From Apoda limacodes (lineage: Eukaryota > Arthropoda > Insecta > Lepidoptera > Limacodidae), in contig OX291561.1 in the NCBI GenBank assembly GCA_946406115.1, forward strand, positions 3,154,273 to 3,218,272: a DNA stretch of 64,000 bases. Direction: 5' to 3'. Position numbers and translations under genes: made by a program. Below are positions 29,001-34,429 of the stretch, piece by piece. Positions within the stretch are counted from its first letter, which is position 1. Each line of letters begins with the position of its first letter. Below the pieces are notes generated by a model. That model had not been told where the DNA came from and did no database searches. It saw only the letters and a program-made list of their open reading frames with translations.

Positions 29001-29493
29001 ATGGATAAAATAAATTGTTAGCTAACAATAATAAGCATACAGATCAAGATTGATACGTACCTTAACAACACTACTGTAAATATAATATCAAAGTTCCTAA
29101 CGATCTGTAGATATGGGATCTATAAAAAAAAATATTCGAGGTCAAAAGCCAACAAATCAGTTTATTTACAAATCTCTTAAACCGTAAGTTATCAAATCGA
29201 TATAGAAAAATAGTTTAAAAAACTTCTAGTGTAAATAATTAGAAAACTAGTTCGGCCTAATTAATTTAAGATTTACAGTAATTTAACGTTTCACAATGTT
29301 TTTACAGCCCTTCTACGAAAGCCAGCCCGGGGAGGAAGTGCAGTATCTTCAAATCAAAGGTTGTGGCACCGGGCAATGTAACTACGAGAAGTTCCGACAG
29401 ATAACAGCAAAATACCTGTTGAGTGAACCCGAGTGGAGAGACAAGTGTCACGTGACGGACACTGGTGATAAAGCCTTGGCAGTGATAGACTAA
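1921..29493 (+). CDS. Secreted histidine acid phosphatase (venom acid phosphatase-like), complete gene in seven exons
   Basis: Joined exons 1921-2022, 22734-22844, 23320-23562, 24573-24749, 25986-26106, 28086-28297 and 29308-29493 give 1152 nt, 383 residues and a TAA stop, a normal length for branch-2 histidine acid phosphatases. All introns are GT...AG. The product is inferred to hydrolyse phosphomonoesters at acid pH through a phospho-histidine intermediate. Residues 1-21 look like a signal peptide. RHGERTP at 37-43 is the nucleophile loop (His38), RSTD is at 104-107 with Arg110, and His280-Asp281 is the proton-donor motif. Cys159, 341, 346 and 369 are candidate disulphide residues; NKS, NWT and NNT are possible glycosylation sites. 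It lies directly downstream of a paralogue's last exon. Intron 1 is 20.7 kb and packed with transposons; the other introns are 0.5-2 kb. Family membership is secure; substrate and tissue are unknown. The assignment of exon 1 across the long intron is the weakest link. Confidence 0.88.
2245..3165 (+). repeat. Interspersed repeat family A, copy 1
   Basis: Begins near ACATAAAAGGCACTGACC, followed by CATCACCGCCCAGCCC. The same opening and a similar body (GGGTGGCAAA and GTTCAATGCAGGTAAC segments) recur at 16118-16690, and part recurs at 10480-10660. It has no coding capacity. It is a dispersed non-autonomous element of unknown class, and this copy contains an internal 70-bp tandem duplication. Confidence 0.6.
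2452..2591 (+). repeat. 70-bp tandem duplication, two copies
   Basis: Two adjacent 70-bp units (2452-2521 and 2522-2591), each starting CTAAGTTAGCTGACCA and ending CCAAGTGG, with only a few mismatches. It lies inside repeat family A and looks like slippage or unequal exchange. Confidence 0.85.
3332..3618 (+). repeat. 5' LTR (right part) of the BEL/Pao element
   Basis: The stretch from ATTTTTACCTTAATATTC to about 3598 is directly repeated at 10142-10403 and the two copies flank Pao-type coding remnants, so they are best read as LTRs. The left boundary is uncertain because the corresponding part of the 3' LTR is missing; the LTR may start as far left as about 3169. Confidence 0.7.
3619..3631 (+). 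other. tRNA primer-binding site of the BEL/Pao element
   Basis: TGGTAGCAGAGCG begins at the inner edge of the 5' LTR. The first 11 bases are complementary to the 3' end of animal initiator-methionine tRNA (CTCTGCTACCA), as I recall that tRNA. This supports the LTR boundary at 3618. Confidence 0.55.
3773..3934 (+). pseudogene. BEL/Pao gag, N-terminal remnant
   Basis: Open frame from an ATG about 140 bp after the primer-binding site. It encodes 53 residues rich in Ala, Glu and Leu (MTDRAQALL... helix-forming) before a stop. Position and composition fit the start of a Pao gag; the remainder up to the zinc knuckles is missing. Confidence 0.5.
4090..4190 (+). pseudogene. BEL/Pao gag zinc-knuckle remnant
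   Basis: Read in frame this gives VCLGRAHGKRQC followed by RCARCGGQHHSLLC, two adjacent Cys/His knuckles in the CLGxGH...C and C-x2-C-x3-HH form typical of Pao gag nucleocapsids. It is cut off from the gag start by a deletion and frameshift. Confidence 0.6.
4634..4792 (+). pseudogene. BEL/Pao aspartic protease, first half
   Basis: Encodes LLPIARVLVDSAQGENVSIRAILDSRSQ: the usual Pao lead-in followed by LDSRSQ in place of the catalytic LDSGSQ, so the active-site Gly is replaced by Arg. The frame runs into the inserted LINE after about LAEQLRLK; the protease resumes at 8059. Confidence 0.65.
5074..6460 (-). pseudogene. LINE reverse transcriptase remnant
   Basis: On the minus strand a connector reading SDWATPGIYKSRRKLNEL (near 6350-6300) is followed by GVFPDGMKLSKA, PISILPVLSKVFEKII, then a 182-codon open frame (5622-5074) with GVPQGSSLGNFLFLIYINDLP-type palm motif and ADDTSLL, the catalytic Asp-Asp box. 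Several in-frame stops and a shift near 5450 interrupt it. A nearly full palm and thumb can be followed by eye. Confidence 0.8.
6505..6770 (-). mobile_element. LINE 3' fragment (recurring family), nested in the antisense LINE
   Basis: Starts on the + strand with a T-run and ATACCACTAAGGTGGC and ends near ACCATTTAGGTTCTTAAA. It is the same 3'-end family found at 28469, 38025, 41290, 49452 and 59711. It lies between the endonuclease and reverse transcriptase of the surrounding LINE, so it was inserted later. Confidence 0.7.
6960..7210 (-). pseudogene. LINE AP-endonuclease remnant
   Basis: The minus strand reads VVSVYKPPCTMCDKFE... and, after one in-frame stop, IIVCGDFNLNIL, the VYRPP and GDFN boxes of APE-type LINE endonucleases. 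It is in order and orientation with the reverse transcriptase at lower coordinates. Confidence 0.7.
8059..8400 (+). pseudogene. BEL/Pao aspartic protease, second half
   Basis: Encodes LADPDFHLMAPIGLLLGADV followed by an IIMGPAHP tail, matching the 'laDp.f..p..iDlLLGadv' end of Pao proteases. It continues the frame interrupted at 4792, which shows the LINE split one protease. A short remnant (VYRIREVEEPPTA, near 8350-8390) marks the start of the RT region. Confidence 0.7.
8640..9220 (+). pseudogene. BEL/Pao RT-to-RNase H region remnant
   Basis: Contains DFQKLWLAKVTWDTPLIGDL (near 8724-8785) and then GYAAVVYL...KVAPIRSRITTPKLELCGA (8896-9040), the Pao block between RT and RNase H, and a Ser-Gln-Ile-Val-Leu box (9115-9130). 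The RT palm with YVDD is missing. The antisense fragment at 33584-33991 contains the same block. Confidence 0.75.
9230..9945 (+). pseudogene. BEL/Pao integrase zinc-binding region remnant
   Basis: NPLDCVSRGCFASILL...PLWW (from 9237) is the conserved junction before the Pao integrase. After several shifts, RHPLLLPKHDVT, HAGLGAMMAFLQRVWIL and FKCIACYR give the H2C2 zinc-binding fold. The catalytic D,D,E core is absent: the sequence stops at about 9945 and an RTE tail follows. Confidence 0.7.
9957..10140 (+). repeat. RTE-type LINE 3' tail
   Basis: Starts TTTTACTACCCGTTGCCCG, contains AGTAGCCTATGTTCATC and CAGTCCAGTAGTTT, and ends TATAATATTAGTGTAG. This is the common lepidopteran non-coding tail; 44510-45100 has a related one. 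It sits exactly at the left edge of the 3' LTR, suggesting insertion there and loss of the LTR start. Confidence 0.6.
10142..10403 (+). repeat. 3' LTR (partial) of the BEL/Pao element
   Basis: Direct repeat of 3332-3598, including TTAGTGGTTTGCGGAAGAGG and AGTTCCTTGACATTAGGACA. Similarity stops after AACATT at 10403. The two copies differ at many positions, so the insertion is old. Confidence 0.7.
10404..11209. other. Intronic DNA with a fragment of repeat family A
   Basis: 10480-10660 resembles part of repeat family A (shared GGACAACATTTGGGGG-type segment and following CTCAGT). The open frame across it is not similar to any protein I recognise. The rest is AT-rich with no recognisable features. 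Confidence 0.4.
11210..11400 (-). pseudogene. hAT-type transposase C-terminal (dimerisation) remnant
   Basis: The minus strand encodes TTSAESERAYPAAGYLAVD-IRCRLADDT, matching the 'sSeR.FS.aG.i....R..L....v' dimerisation motif of hAT transposases, with a Leu-rich tail up to 11210. Only this short block is recognisable; sequence further along the minus-strand open frame (to 11537) is not. Confidence 0.6.
11739..12092 (+). repeat. Diverged 118-bp tandem repeat, three units
   Basis: Units start TAGTAAATGA at 11739, 11857 and 11975, exactly 118 bp apart, and the first two end with a shared AATCATTGTT segment. The units are otherwise strongly diverged, so this is an old satellite-like array inside intron 1. 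Confidence 0.6.
12093..13115. other. Intronic DNA with a short inverted-repeat element
   Basis: ACGTGACAAC at 12874-12883 and its complement GTTGTCACGT at 13036-13045 bound a GC-richer 172-bp block that looks like a small MITE. The remainder is AT-rich and I see no gene in it; the minus-strand open frame over the block is a by-product. Confidence 0.4.
13116..13220 (+). repeat. Interspersed repeat family B, short copy
   Basis: Contains AGGGTTCTGTACCCAAAGGG and CGGGACCCTATTAC..., the start of the element seen at 43500, 50455 and 57218. Confidence 0.5.
13221..14229. other. Intronic DNA without recognised features
   Basis: AT-rich. A minus-strand open frame of 96 codons (14080-13790) has no recognisable motif and no exon-like borders; I do not call it a gene. 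Confidence 0.4.
14240..14720 (+). pseudogene. Pif1-type helicase fragment (Helitron-derived)
   Basis: Encodes SLTAGLANIIQIKIDARVML followed by RKNKD, the late Pif1 block 'l.lk.Ga.VMl..N.d', then IAKIENV...ITIQFG and, after a frame break, FPICLAYAFTIHKLQGLDSALV, the final motif (A.t.HK.QG.). Such blocks in insects usually come from Helitron Rep/helicase proteins, though a captured host PIF1 is possible. Frame breaks show it is dead. No Rep domain is visible nearby. Confidence 0.65.
14822..15560 (-). pseudogene. LINE endonuclease and RT fragment
   Basis: The minus strand carries LVILGDFNAHHREWL (APE-type endonuclease GDFN box) and YSVSVDAPLGS (15423-15070). The next stretch to 14822 reads LVSDRHGRST, then LDIA-type and FDRVWH-like text: the first RT motifs, with the linker between the domains deleted. 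This is a different LINE family from the one at 4793-7960. Confidence 0.7.
15561..16117. other. Intronic DNA with a SINE scrap
   Basis: 15890-15960 contains GGGTCGATTCCCGC (box-B-like) followed by ACAAATATTTATGTGATAAA, the usual body of a tRNA-derived lepidopteran SINE. The rest shows nothing recognisable. Confidence 0.4.
16118..16690 (+). repeat. Interspersed repeat family A, copy 2
   Basis: Opens TATATAAAAGGCAATGTC then CATCACCGCCCAGCCCAA, as in copy 1 (2245-3165), and shares GCTGTTCAATGCAGGTAAC. It ends close to the Gypsy element's left edge. Confidence 0.6.
16864..17720 (+). pseudogene. Gypsy gag remnant with CCHC knuckle
   Basis: The segments YANNLEEWVMQLRIYI, MERHKLFNRRKNADDSMDQY and VAEQLNNR are typical of the retrotransposon gag core. 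CSKCGQVQ...CPAKGIKCRFCHKFHH (17600-17680) is a degenerate zinc-knuckle pair. Stops and shifts separate the pieces. Confidence 0.65.
18205..19392 (+). pseudogene. Gypsy reverse transcriptase and RNase H (5' part) remnant
   Basis: In order: QWVRAIVLIFKKNGKLRLCID (RT fingers), FPILDKIKADL, YFTTLDVNKGFW (first catalytic Asp), FITPYGRYRLSRLLYGINAAPE, IMIDDFLVNG (YxDD box as MIDD), KYLGHTF, then RNase H pieces ETTLSVDSSKDVMGAVL and YSQIEKELLAV. Stop codons occur after MLKLS and before MIDD. The RNase H frame is cut by the Tc1 insertion at 19393. Confidence 0.85.
19393..20430 (-). mobile_element. Tc1-type DNA transposon, internally deleted, perfect 26-bp TIRs
   Basis: TACACTGGCCTGCAAAAGAA... (19393-19418) is the exact reverse complement of 20405-20430 over 26 bp, including the flanking TA target duplication. 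The body encodes Tc1 transposase on the minus strand. At 1.04 kb it is shorter than autonomous Tc1 elements, and the gene is frameshifted, so it would need a transposase in trans. It sits in the Gypsy RNase H; removing it rejoins the Gypsy frame region. Confidence 0.9.
19451..20128 (-). pseudogene. Tc1 transposase pseudogene
   Basis: Starts MPLSPKESARIMAHLKLGIS followed by the helix-turn-helix (GVTLRTVLNVKQRYEETG) and GRPRCTTAREDR. It continues in another frame with KRRLAEVKL, RYARDQQWGEEEWAKVLFTD (first catalytic Asp), then, shifted again, GGERYAQAC and GGSVHVWAGIS. The segment with the later catalytic residues is missing. Frameshifts and stops show it is inactive. Confidence 0.85.
20431..21260 (+). 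pseudogene. Gypsy RNase H end and integrase remnant
   Basis: Directly after the Tc1, LRVTYKPGRYLFIANTLSRA gives the RNase H C-terminal motif, matching the frame lost at 19392. MSSLSVSPEKLRKYKNL (20556) begins the integrase region. NGPPFSSKLFFSFT and SNGMAEQ (20795-20910) are the integrase 'DNGP-F' and 'SNG-AE' boxes; the central part is deleted. TYTRNGRVVKKPVRLD (about 21190-21235) is the usual Gypsy pol terminus. Confidence 0.75.
21261..22122 (+). other. Gypsy 3' untranslated region with an 81-bp partial tandem repeat
   Basis: CACACGATTCGCGCTTAACA near 21315 is repeated 81 bp downstream (ATTCGCGCTTAACACTCAAA near 21400), so an 81-bp unit occurs about twice. A purine tract AAAAAAGGAAGA (22111-22122) immediately precedes the 3' LTR, as expected for plus-strand priming. 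Confidence 0.55.
22123..22291 (+). repeat. 3' LTR of the Gypsy element
   Basis: Begins TGTCACATAGTATATGAC after the polypurine tract and ends CCCAGTATAACA (169 bp). Its last bases match 16811-16834 at the 5' end. Confidence 0.7.
22292..22733 (+). other. 3' end of intron 1
   Basis: Unique-looking AT-rich sequence between the Gypsy LTR and the exon 2 acceptor. The 68-codon open frame here is in another frame from exon 2 and lacks recognisable similarity. Confidence 0.5.
22734..22844 (+). CDS. Acid phosphatase exon 2: RHGxRxP catalytic loop
   Basis: Thirty-seven codons between a tttcag acceptor and a gtaagt donor, both phase 0. It begins VHRHGERTP, the diagnostic histidine acid phosphatase motif; the second His is the nucleophile and the two Arg bind phosphate. 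It ends YGFGQLTN, the usual lead into the 'G..QAY.LG' helix encoded by the next exon. Confidence 0.92.
23096..23225 (-). repeat. Dispersed LINE/SINE 3'-end repeat in intron 2
   Basis: Starts with ATGAATGAATGAATA followed by CTTTATTGTACACCA, then AGTACAATAGGCGGCCTTAT and AGGCAACCTTTAAA, a dispersed element common in moth genomes that ends in an (ATGA)n-type simple repeat. It fills part of the 475-bp intron 2. Confidence 0.5.
23320..23562 (+). CDS. Acid phosphatase exon 3: RSTD motif
   Basis: Eighty-one codons, phase 0 at both ends (ttccag acceptor, gtaagc donor). It starts AGIERAYELG, continues with an R-RYND helix and IYIRSTDSTRTKMS (residues 101-114) carrying the conserved RSTD and a following Arg, then the Pro-rich W-P-P segment before VDF. 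NKS (97-99) and NWT (137-139) are possible N-glycosylation sites. Confidence 0.92.
23975..24190 (+). mobile_element. tRNA-derived SINE in intron 3
   Basis: A box-A-like TAGCTTAGTGG (23989-23999) and a box-B-like GTTCGAACCC (24030-24039) form a tRNA-related head. The body AAGGAAAACATCGTTAGG, AACCTGCA and CCCGCACCGGGCCAGC is shared with the minus-strand SINE at 62215-62520. It is not a functional tRNA: the stems cannot be completed. Confidence 0.7.
24573..24749 (+). CDS. Acid phosphatase exon 4: helical cap region
   Basis: Fifty-nine codons, phase 0 at both ends (tttcag acceptor, gtaagt donor). It contains a Cys (residue 159) in the NCRPY motif that corresponds to 'NCP-Y' of the family, then a helical cap segment. 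An upstream AG at 24550-24551 would add seven codons in frame (24552-24572), a possible alternative acceptor; I prefer 24573 because it gives DFNLAGVNC, the usual family spacing. Confidence 0.88.
24883..24945 (+). repeat. 15-16-bp degenerate tandem repeat in intron 4
   Basis: About four units of CCAAATATCCAGTAT type. Short and imperfect. Confidence 0.6.
24946..25985 (+). other. Intron 4, no recognised element
   Basis: AT-rich intronic sequence with a (TTAA/AAAT)n low-complexity stretch at 25315-25355; nothing coding. Confidence 0.5.
25986..26106 (+). CDS. Acid phosphatase exon 5
   Basis: Forty codons plus one base between ttgcag and gtgcgt; donor phase 1, the only non-zero phase in the gene. 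It encodes the cap-to-core helix (VPLDPKV...RIQEAANKAW). The split Gly codon is completed correctly by exon 6. Confidence 0.87.
26262..26420 (+). mobile_element. tRNA-derived SINE in intron 5
   Basis: Box A-like GATAGCTCAATTGTTAGAGC and box B-like AGGTTTAAGTCCTGGC, followed by AAATTCAAATATTTATTTAC, the AT-rich end of lepidopteran SINEs. The stem mismatches rule out a functional tRNA. Confidence 0.65.
26638..27212. mobile_element. 575-bp fold-back (MITE-like) element in intron 5
   Basis: GGGGCCAGATTCTCGTG at the left end pairs with CACGAGAATCGGGCCCC at the right. The arms remain alignable for roughly 190 bp each, for instance GAGATAATCTC-AATTCGAGAT, GATCGACTAGTTTGAAC and AACATGG-GGATATC-TTTGC with their complements at 27188-27010. 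No transposase is present. Intron 5 would form a large hairpin in RNA. Confidence 0.8.
27213..28085 (+). other. 3' part of intron 5
   Basis: Very AT-rich, with A and T runs; no element identified. A GGACAGATCGATGGACGGACAGAC stretch (27950-27973) resembles the (GTCTGTCC)n segment of repeat family B in reverse. Confidence 0.4.
28086..28297 (+). CDS. Acid phosphatase exon 6: catalytic His-Asp
   Basis: 212 nt, phase 1 acceptor (ttgcag) and phase 0 donor. It encodes FFEFADKV..., then KVRILSGHDFN with the conserved His-Asp (residues 280-281) that supplies the proton donor in this family. The residues after His-Asp are Phe-Asn rather than the Thr-Thr seen in, for example, human prostatic acid phosphatase. 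FGALYSLEL follows, close to the usual 'ya..l.lEL' strand. Confidence 0.92.
28469..28990 (-). mobile_element. LINE 3' fragment (recurring family) in intron 6
   Basis: The + strand starts with a T-rich run and ATTCCACTGAGGTGGCAAAC, the 3' end of the antisense element. The minus strand encodes LIEPLSVRRDFASLCVFYRL then NGMCSEEFFEMMPTATF (28872-28687), the C-terminus of a lepidopteran LINE polyprotein. 5'-truncated, as expected of target-primed insertion. Confidence 0.75.
29308..29493 (+). CDS. Acid phosphatase exon 7: C-terminal cysteine segment and stop
   Basis: Sixty-one codons and TAA after a ttacag acceptor. It carries the Cys pair (341 and 346), the YLLSE-EWR block and a last Cys (369), and is the counterpart of the upstream paralogue's final exon. 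A 22-bp minisatellite starts 3 nt after the stop. Confidence 0.93.
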   Translation, partial: PFYESQPGEEVQYLQIKGCGTGQCNYEKFRQITAKYLLSEPEWRDKCHVTDTGDKALAVID

Positions 29494-29496
29494 ATT

Positions 29497-29580
29497 ATTT
29501 CCGATATTCCGATATTTTATTTCCGATATCCCGGTATTTCATTTCCGACATCCCGATATCTTATTTCCGATATTCCGAGA
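29497..29580 (+). repeat. 22-bp minisatellite starting at the phosphatase stop codon
   Basis: Three and a fraction units of ATTTCCGATATTCCGATATTTT-type sequence (29497, 29519, 29541, 29563), beginning 3 nt after the TAA. It lies in the presumed 3' UTR. Confidence 0.85.
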
Positions 29581-29962
29581 AAATACAAGGCTGGTTTAAA
29601 ATTGAAAGAATATCTATTAATCATATTGGCATCTAGAAGTCCACTATTGAACAAAACTGTTGAACGATCGACTGGCTTCCTCTAATTATGTCTTCCAATT
29701 CTATTCATGGTCGCTACTAAAGACCTGTCTTCACTACCCAACAGTTGCATGCTTGTCAAAAAAATATCTTTAAAATATTTAAAAAATTACGTGTTTTGCG
29801 TTTAAAAGCCTCAGAAACACAATTGTATGGTCTCAGACAAGGTGGACTCCATACGTATAAATAGTGTTTATTGTTCCTACAAAAAGCGACTCAGTGTTGT
29901 ATTTTACACATAAAGTTGTATTGTTTAAAATTTCAAATCAAGAAGAAAAAAGAAACTTAACA

Positions 29963-29968
29963 ATAAAG
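29963..29968 (+). terminator. Candidate polyadenylation signal of the phosphatase gene
   Basis: AATAAA about 470 bp after the stop. Other AATAAA hexamers occur further on (for example near 31320), so the choice is tentative. Confidence 0.35.
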
Positions 29969-32149
29969 TAAAAAGAACTTTAAATAACTTAACAGAACTT
30001 TACTGCATAAACTGTTTAAATGCAACCCGCAAAATAAGATTTCAAAAAAATCTTGCATTCAGAACAATACAAGATCTGAATATTATGCAAATAGTTCACC
30101 AGCGGTTCGAAATAAAAACTTTGTAAACTAGGCGGTTGTGAAGGTAAAACGCGAAAACCACGAACATTTTTTCTGTAATTTATTTATTTCATATTGTTAC
30201 GGCCGGTTCATTCCCGGAAACATCGATAGTCAACAAATAACATAAAATAAGGTTATATCCTAATGGGCTTCCTAACGGACTATTAACGATATATTTTTTA
30301 ATTTTTATATTAACATATGAATATATATGTTTTTCATATGTAGAACTAAGTTGGTACAACGATTAAAAAATGACCTAGTTACTAGGCCTAAGTATAATCA
30401 AAATTAACCTTTCTTAAGAAGCATTAAACAATTGATAAGTCGCATATGGTTTATAGTGACCCCAAATAAAAATAATAATATTAAATCTGGTCGCAACTAA
30501 TTTGAGGACTCCGTGAAAAGTTAGGAAGCTAGAAAGAGTGCTGGGACACTCCAAATACGTTTTTTATGAAATTATAATTGTGTTGACCTTGCGCCTAATT
30601 AAGGAGCTGCAAATACTTGAGGAGTGTTTGTCTTATCAAAATTTTAATTTGCTTTTCTACCAGGCTAGAGTTTTCTAAATCCTTTCTATTTTTGCTATCG
30701 GAATCCATAAAAAGTTCTTATTTCTTAATGGAAAATGCTTCTTAAATTATACATAAGTAATTATAAGTTTTGGTCATTTGCAAAAAATTATTTATGACGT
30801 AAATAACTATTTTAGACTACAGAGTCCTAATTTACAGGATTGTGTCTACGCCTGTTTTGTTTAACTCGCAAAACCACCATTGTGACACTTATACCTCAAA
30901 GGGTATTAAGAGATATAACGGAAGTCAAATGTTGCGGCATAGTTAAAACTGATCGTAATATTCACGTCCGTTAATTTAAGCATAAAGAGTCTAAAAAAAT
31001 ATATTTAACATAAGGCAAGATTTCTGTTTTATCCAGGCAACCATTAATACTAAAACCATATTTATGCAGTAATAATAAAAAATGTTTATAATCTGTATCT
31101 CTATATATACTATATAAAACTATGTATTAACATTTAAATTTTGTAAAAAATATTGTTTACCAAGTCCATAATTTAAGTAGTTTTACTTTATTCGTATTTA
31201 TGAAAACTTTTTCTCTCGGCACAACCACAAATACTTTGTTATCCAGTTTCATAAAGACTGCCAATTTCTTGGATAAATTTTAAAGTAAAACATTTATTGT
31301 AAGTTATAAATGTTTAGCAAATAAAATGATAATATATGTGTAAGTGACACCGTGACGCGATACATTTATTATGAATATACTAATGTCATTGATCAAATAC
31401 ACAATGTAAAACCCGGGTTTAAATTTTTGTCGATTTTTTCATTAGGTTGATTTTGTTTAAACACTTTTAACTATAAAAAAGTTATATTACGTGTTTCTGC
31501 ACTAAATTTTTGATTAAAAAATAAATTACTTATCGATTTTTATTAATTTTTTTTCTAATGTTTTTGTTACTAACTTGATTTTGTTTAGATGTACATGTTT
31601 ACAGTAATTTTGTATAATTTTTAGATAATAAAATATAAGACATGAAAAACGGAAGCAAAATTCTAACAAGGGGTATAGAATAATGGACCTACCGAGTCTA
31701 CGGTATCGATTTGTTTCAGTTGTTATCTCTTACATCCCTAATTTAATAGTAAATTTGTAGGAATGGAATAGAAAATTATCGTTTGTTTCAATTTAGTTAG
31801 TTTAGTTCCATTTAATTTTTTAGTTAGTTGGCAAATAATCGAAGATTGTTACACAAGGGTCGAAAGGGACCTATTTATGCACGAGCTTGCTTAGTGCACG
31901 AGCGTTTAGCAAGAACGCTAATAATTCAAGTACCTAAATAGGTCCTTTCACCCGAAGCAAACACTCTGCTTTTCATTTCGAATATAAGGACAGTAAATAA
32001 AAACCTAATTAGTTAAACACGGTAGATTTTATAAAAACAGAAATAAACAATATTGAAAGGTATTTATTTAAAGTTAATATTAAAATAAGATTTCACTACA
32101 TTATTTTTGACACAATATATAAGTTATATAATATTACTATCTAAAACAA
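29969..32149. other. Intergenic region downstream of the phosphatase
   Basis: AT-rich. A short inverted repeat (GGGTCGAAAGGGACCTATTT at 31857 and its complement at 31932-31952) with internal ACGAGC/GCTAA motifs may be a small MITE. No further phosphatase exon and no other gene seen. Confidence 0.5.
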
Positions 32150-32592
32150 TCATAAGTATAAAAAATTAATTCTAATAAGCCGCTGCCAGTTGGCATCGTT
32201 CCGAAAATGCTGGCCACATTGCCGGGTTGTATTGCAATGCAAATTCTTTTGGCAAGGTAAAGACCAGCATTTTTGCCACAAGGAACTCCAGCAAAAGCTA
32301 AAGCTGTGTAATTTTTTTTTGCACTCTGTCCCCACGGTCCTAAAGTTTTGACTTCGAAAGGTTCAAATATATATACGCTGTCTTCGGTAGTATATTAGCA
32401 CCTTCTGTTGCCTTCTGCAAAATCAGCCGCTGCACCAGCCCTACTCTGTGTTCCTTGAAGATGTGACGGTGCAAGGGTATCTACGCAAGTAGCGTCCTTA
32501 ACTAGAGGCCGCCCCGAACCTCTATGTGCAAGATAGGCCGCGCTGGTAAAGCCAAACTGGCAGCGGTGTGGAGGACAACACGGTGCGCCCAA
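32150..32592 (-). pseudogene. C-terminal fragment of a LINE-like retroelement polyprotein
   Basis: On the minus strand, VDTLAPSHLQGTQSRAGAAA (32592-32395 frame) is followed, after a frameshift, by FEPFEVKTLGPWGQSA, then AGLYLAKRICIAIQPGNVAS-FGTMP and a stop at 32150. I recall this combination (VDTLAPSHL, ETLGPWG, RISIAIQRGNAA-LGT) as the shared C-terminal end of a group of invertebrate retroelement polyproteins; the exact clade is uncertain. The first part of the same type of protein appears at 34857-35069 in the same orientation. Confidence 0.6.
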
Positions 32593-32865
32593 GCGGAGAG
32601 AGGCTGAAAAATGTTTGCCAAAACCGGCGCTACCTTTTTAACAGCATATCTTGGTTACAAGGCGACGACAGGTCATATCCACTGCAATTGGCCTGATACC
32701 GTCTTCCTCCTTTCCTTTCCTTCCTTCTTTTTAAGTGCGCACAAATTTTCCCCGTATAAAATATCTGTGATATTCGGCCTGACAACATTAATTCCATTAG
32801 TGTCGTCAAATGTTGCAAAAGTGTCTCTCCAGTCTCTCCGCTGGCACCACATATTGAATTCTCTA

Positions 32866-34372
32866 AATAGTACAGTAAATGACGGTTTTTGGCTAGCAAT
32901 TCTTTCTAAAAAGATGGATTTTGCTGAAATTTTGACAGTAAGTAGGGAATACCCCAAGAAGCAAAATCTACCCTATGCCAATGTGTGCTTTTTCGCCGGG
33001 GTTGAATACCACAAAAAAAGAAATCCAGGAATTGATAGAAAGATGGGTTTTAAGCTCAAAATGTTCTATAAAAGTTTTTCAAAAAATCAATACTTTTTAA
33101 GATATTCGTGATCGTAAATGTTAATTTTTTTCGAAAATAACCATGTTTTTTGACGATTTTTCACATATAACTCATAAACTATTGATTTAATCAAAAATAT
33201 GTAATTGTCTAAATGGTAGGTTATGAAAAAACAAAAAAAATATTTTTTTATTTTTTAATGTAGACCCAATACAAAGTTATATATAGCTCATTGAAGGTAA
33301 GCCTTATTTTTTTAACGACAAATTTACAGATTTCAACATTGAATTATGAAAAAACGGTACGTTTTACAATGAAAGTGCTCCGAATCTTTTTTAAAGTAAA
33401 TTAAAAAACCTTTAAAATGCGTTTTTTTTAAAGTGCTCATGCATAAAAAATTACGGAGTTATGAATAAAATAAAGTTGGTTTATATTATTTTTTCGAGAA
33501 AAATCAACAATGAGATGCATCTCTTTATTAACCTAATTGAAATTAAATGTTAAAAATGTACAAATGACTTTATCTTGACATTATGATTTATGATCCAAAA
33601 CTTTGACCGATTCAAAATGCTTATTTTTGAAAAATGGCACGTGAAGCCAATCTAGAGACACCGCAGAAGACTGGATTTGCGAAACACGATTAGCCACGAA
33701 GGTCTCTAGGGCATGAAAGGACGCCTTAAGCCAAGACAATACGATTTGGCTATCTGTCCATGCCGTGACGGAGTCAAATTGGACCCATTGACCCAAGGTA
33801 AAGTAGACATGGTTGAGGAGTCGAGTCAACAATGCAGCTCCAGATAACTCCAGCTTGGGGATCGTCAACTTGGTCCGCAAAGGTGCAACGTTACTCTTTG
33901 CGACCACCAGACTGACGCGAAAATGACCATTGCTGTCAACGGTGCGAAGATAAACGATAGCCGCATAACCGGATTCCGACGCGTCTTCGATTTAAATATA
34001 ATAATTTATCAAAACAAGAAATAAAATATATCGAAAAATGGTTTTTTTTTTAAATTTTATTTCAAAAAGGGTGTTTTAAAAGGGCGTAAGGAATAAAATA
34101 GGGGTTGAAAAATCACAAATAGTTTTTGAAAAATTTATAACTATCATTAATCAAAAGCTTTATACGTTTTTTCATTCCTTAAATGCCTAAATTTGTGAAT
34201 TTATCAATTTTTGTCAATTAGGGGTAGTATTCACCCCTAAAAGTCAAAAGCACACATCGGCATAGGGTAGATTTTGAAGTGGATGGTAAGTAGAGCTAAA
34301 TCCCAAAATCCATCTTTATTGAAAGAATTGCTAGGTTGTACCATCTTTTTACCATCATTTACTGTACTAAAA
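32866..34372. repeat. Large inverted repeat, about 145-bp arms
   Basis: TACAGTAAATGACGG...AAAATCTACCCTATGCCAAT...GTTGAATACC (32866-33010) is matched in reverse by 34228-34372, with insertions and deletions. The interior, about 1.2 kb, is AT-rich and includes an antisense BEL/Pao fragment. It looks like a fold-back or terminal-repeat element. The 166-codon open frame at 32611-33111 crosses the left arm and is not credible as a gene. Confidence 0.6.
33584..33991 (-). pseudogene. BEL/Pao pol fragment (RT-RNase H junction)
   Basis: The minus strand encodes GYAAIVYLRTVDSNGHFRVS then LVVAKSNVAPLRTKLTIPKL, ending with a TDSQIVLSWL RNase H-type box and TFVANRVSQIQ. The same block is seen at 8894-9220. 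In this copy the catalytic-type TDS is intact, whereas the intronic copy reads NDS. Flanks are not LTRs. Confidence 0.8.
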
Positions 34373-34429
34373 TGTTATGGTGTTAAAGTAACTAAACTTC
34401 CAGCAGAACCAATCTGAAAATTTTTTCAA

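Noticed and set aside
32611..33111. 166-codon open frame, longest but one in the window
   Set aside because: It crosses one arm of an inverted repeat and ends in AT-rich sequence. Both strands are open there, it has no known motif, and composition and lack of exon signals argue against a gene.
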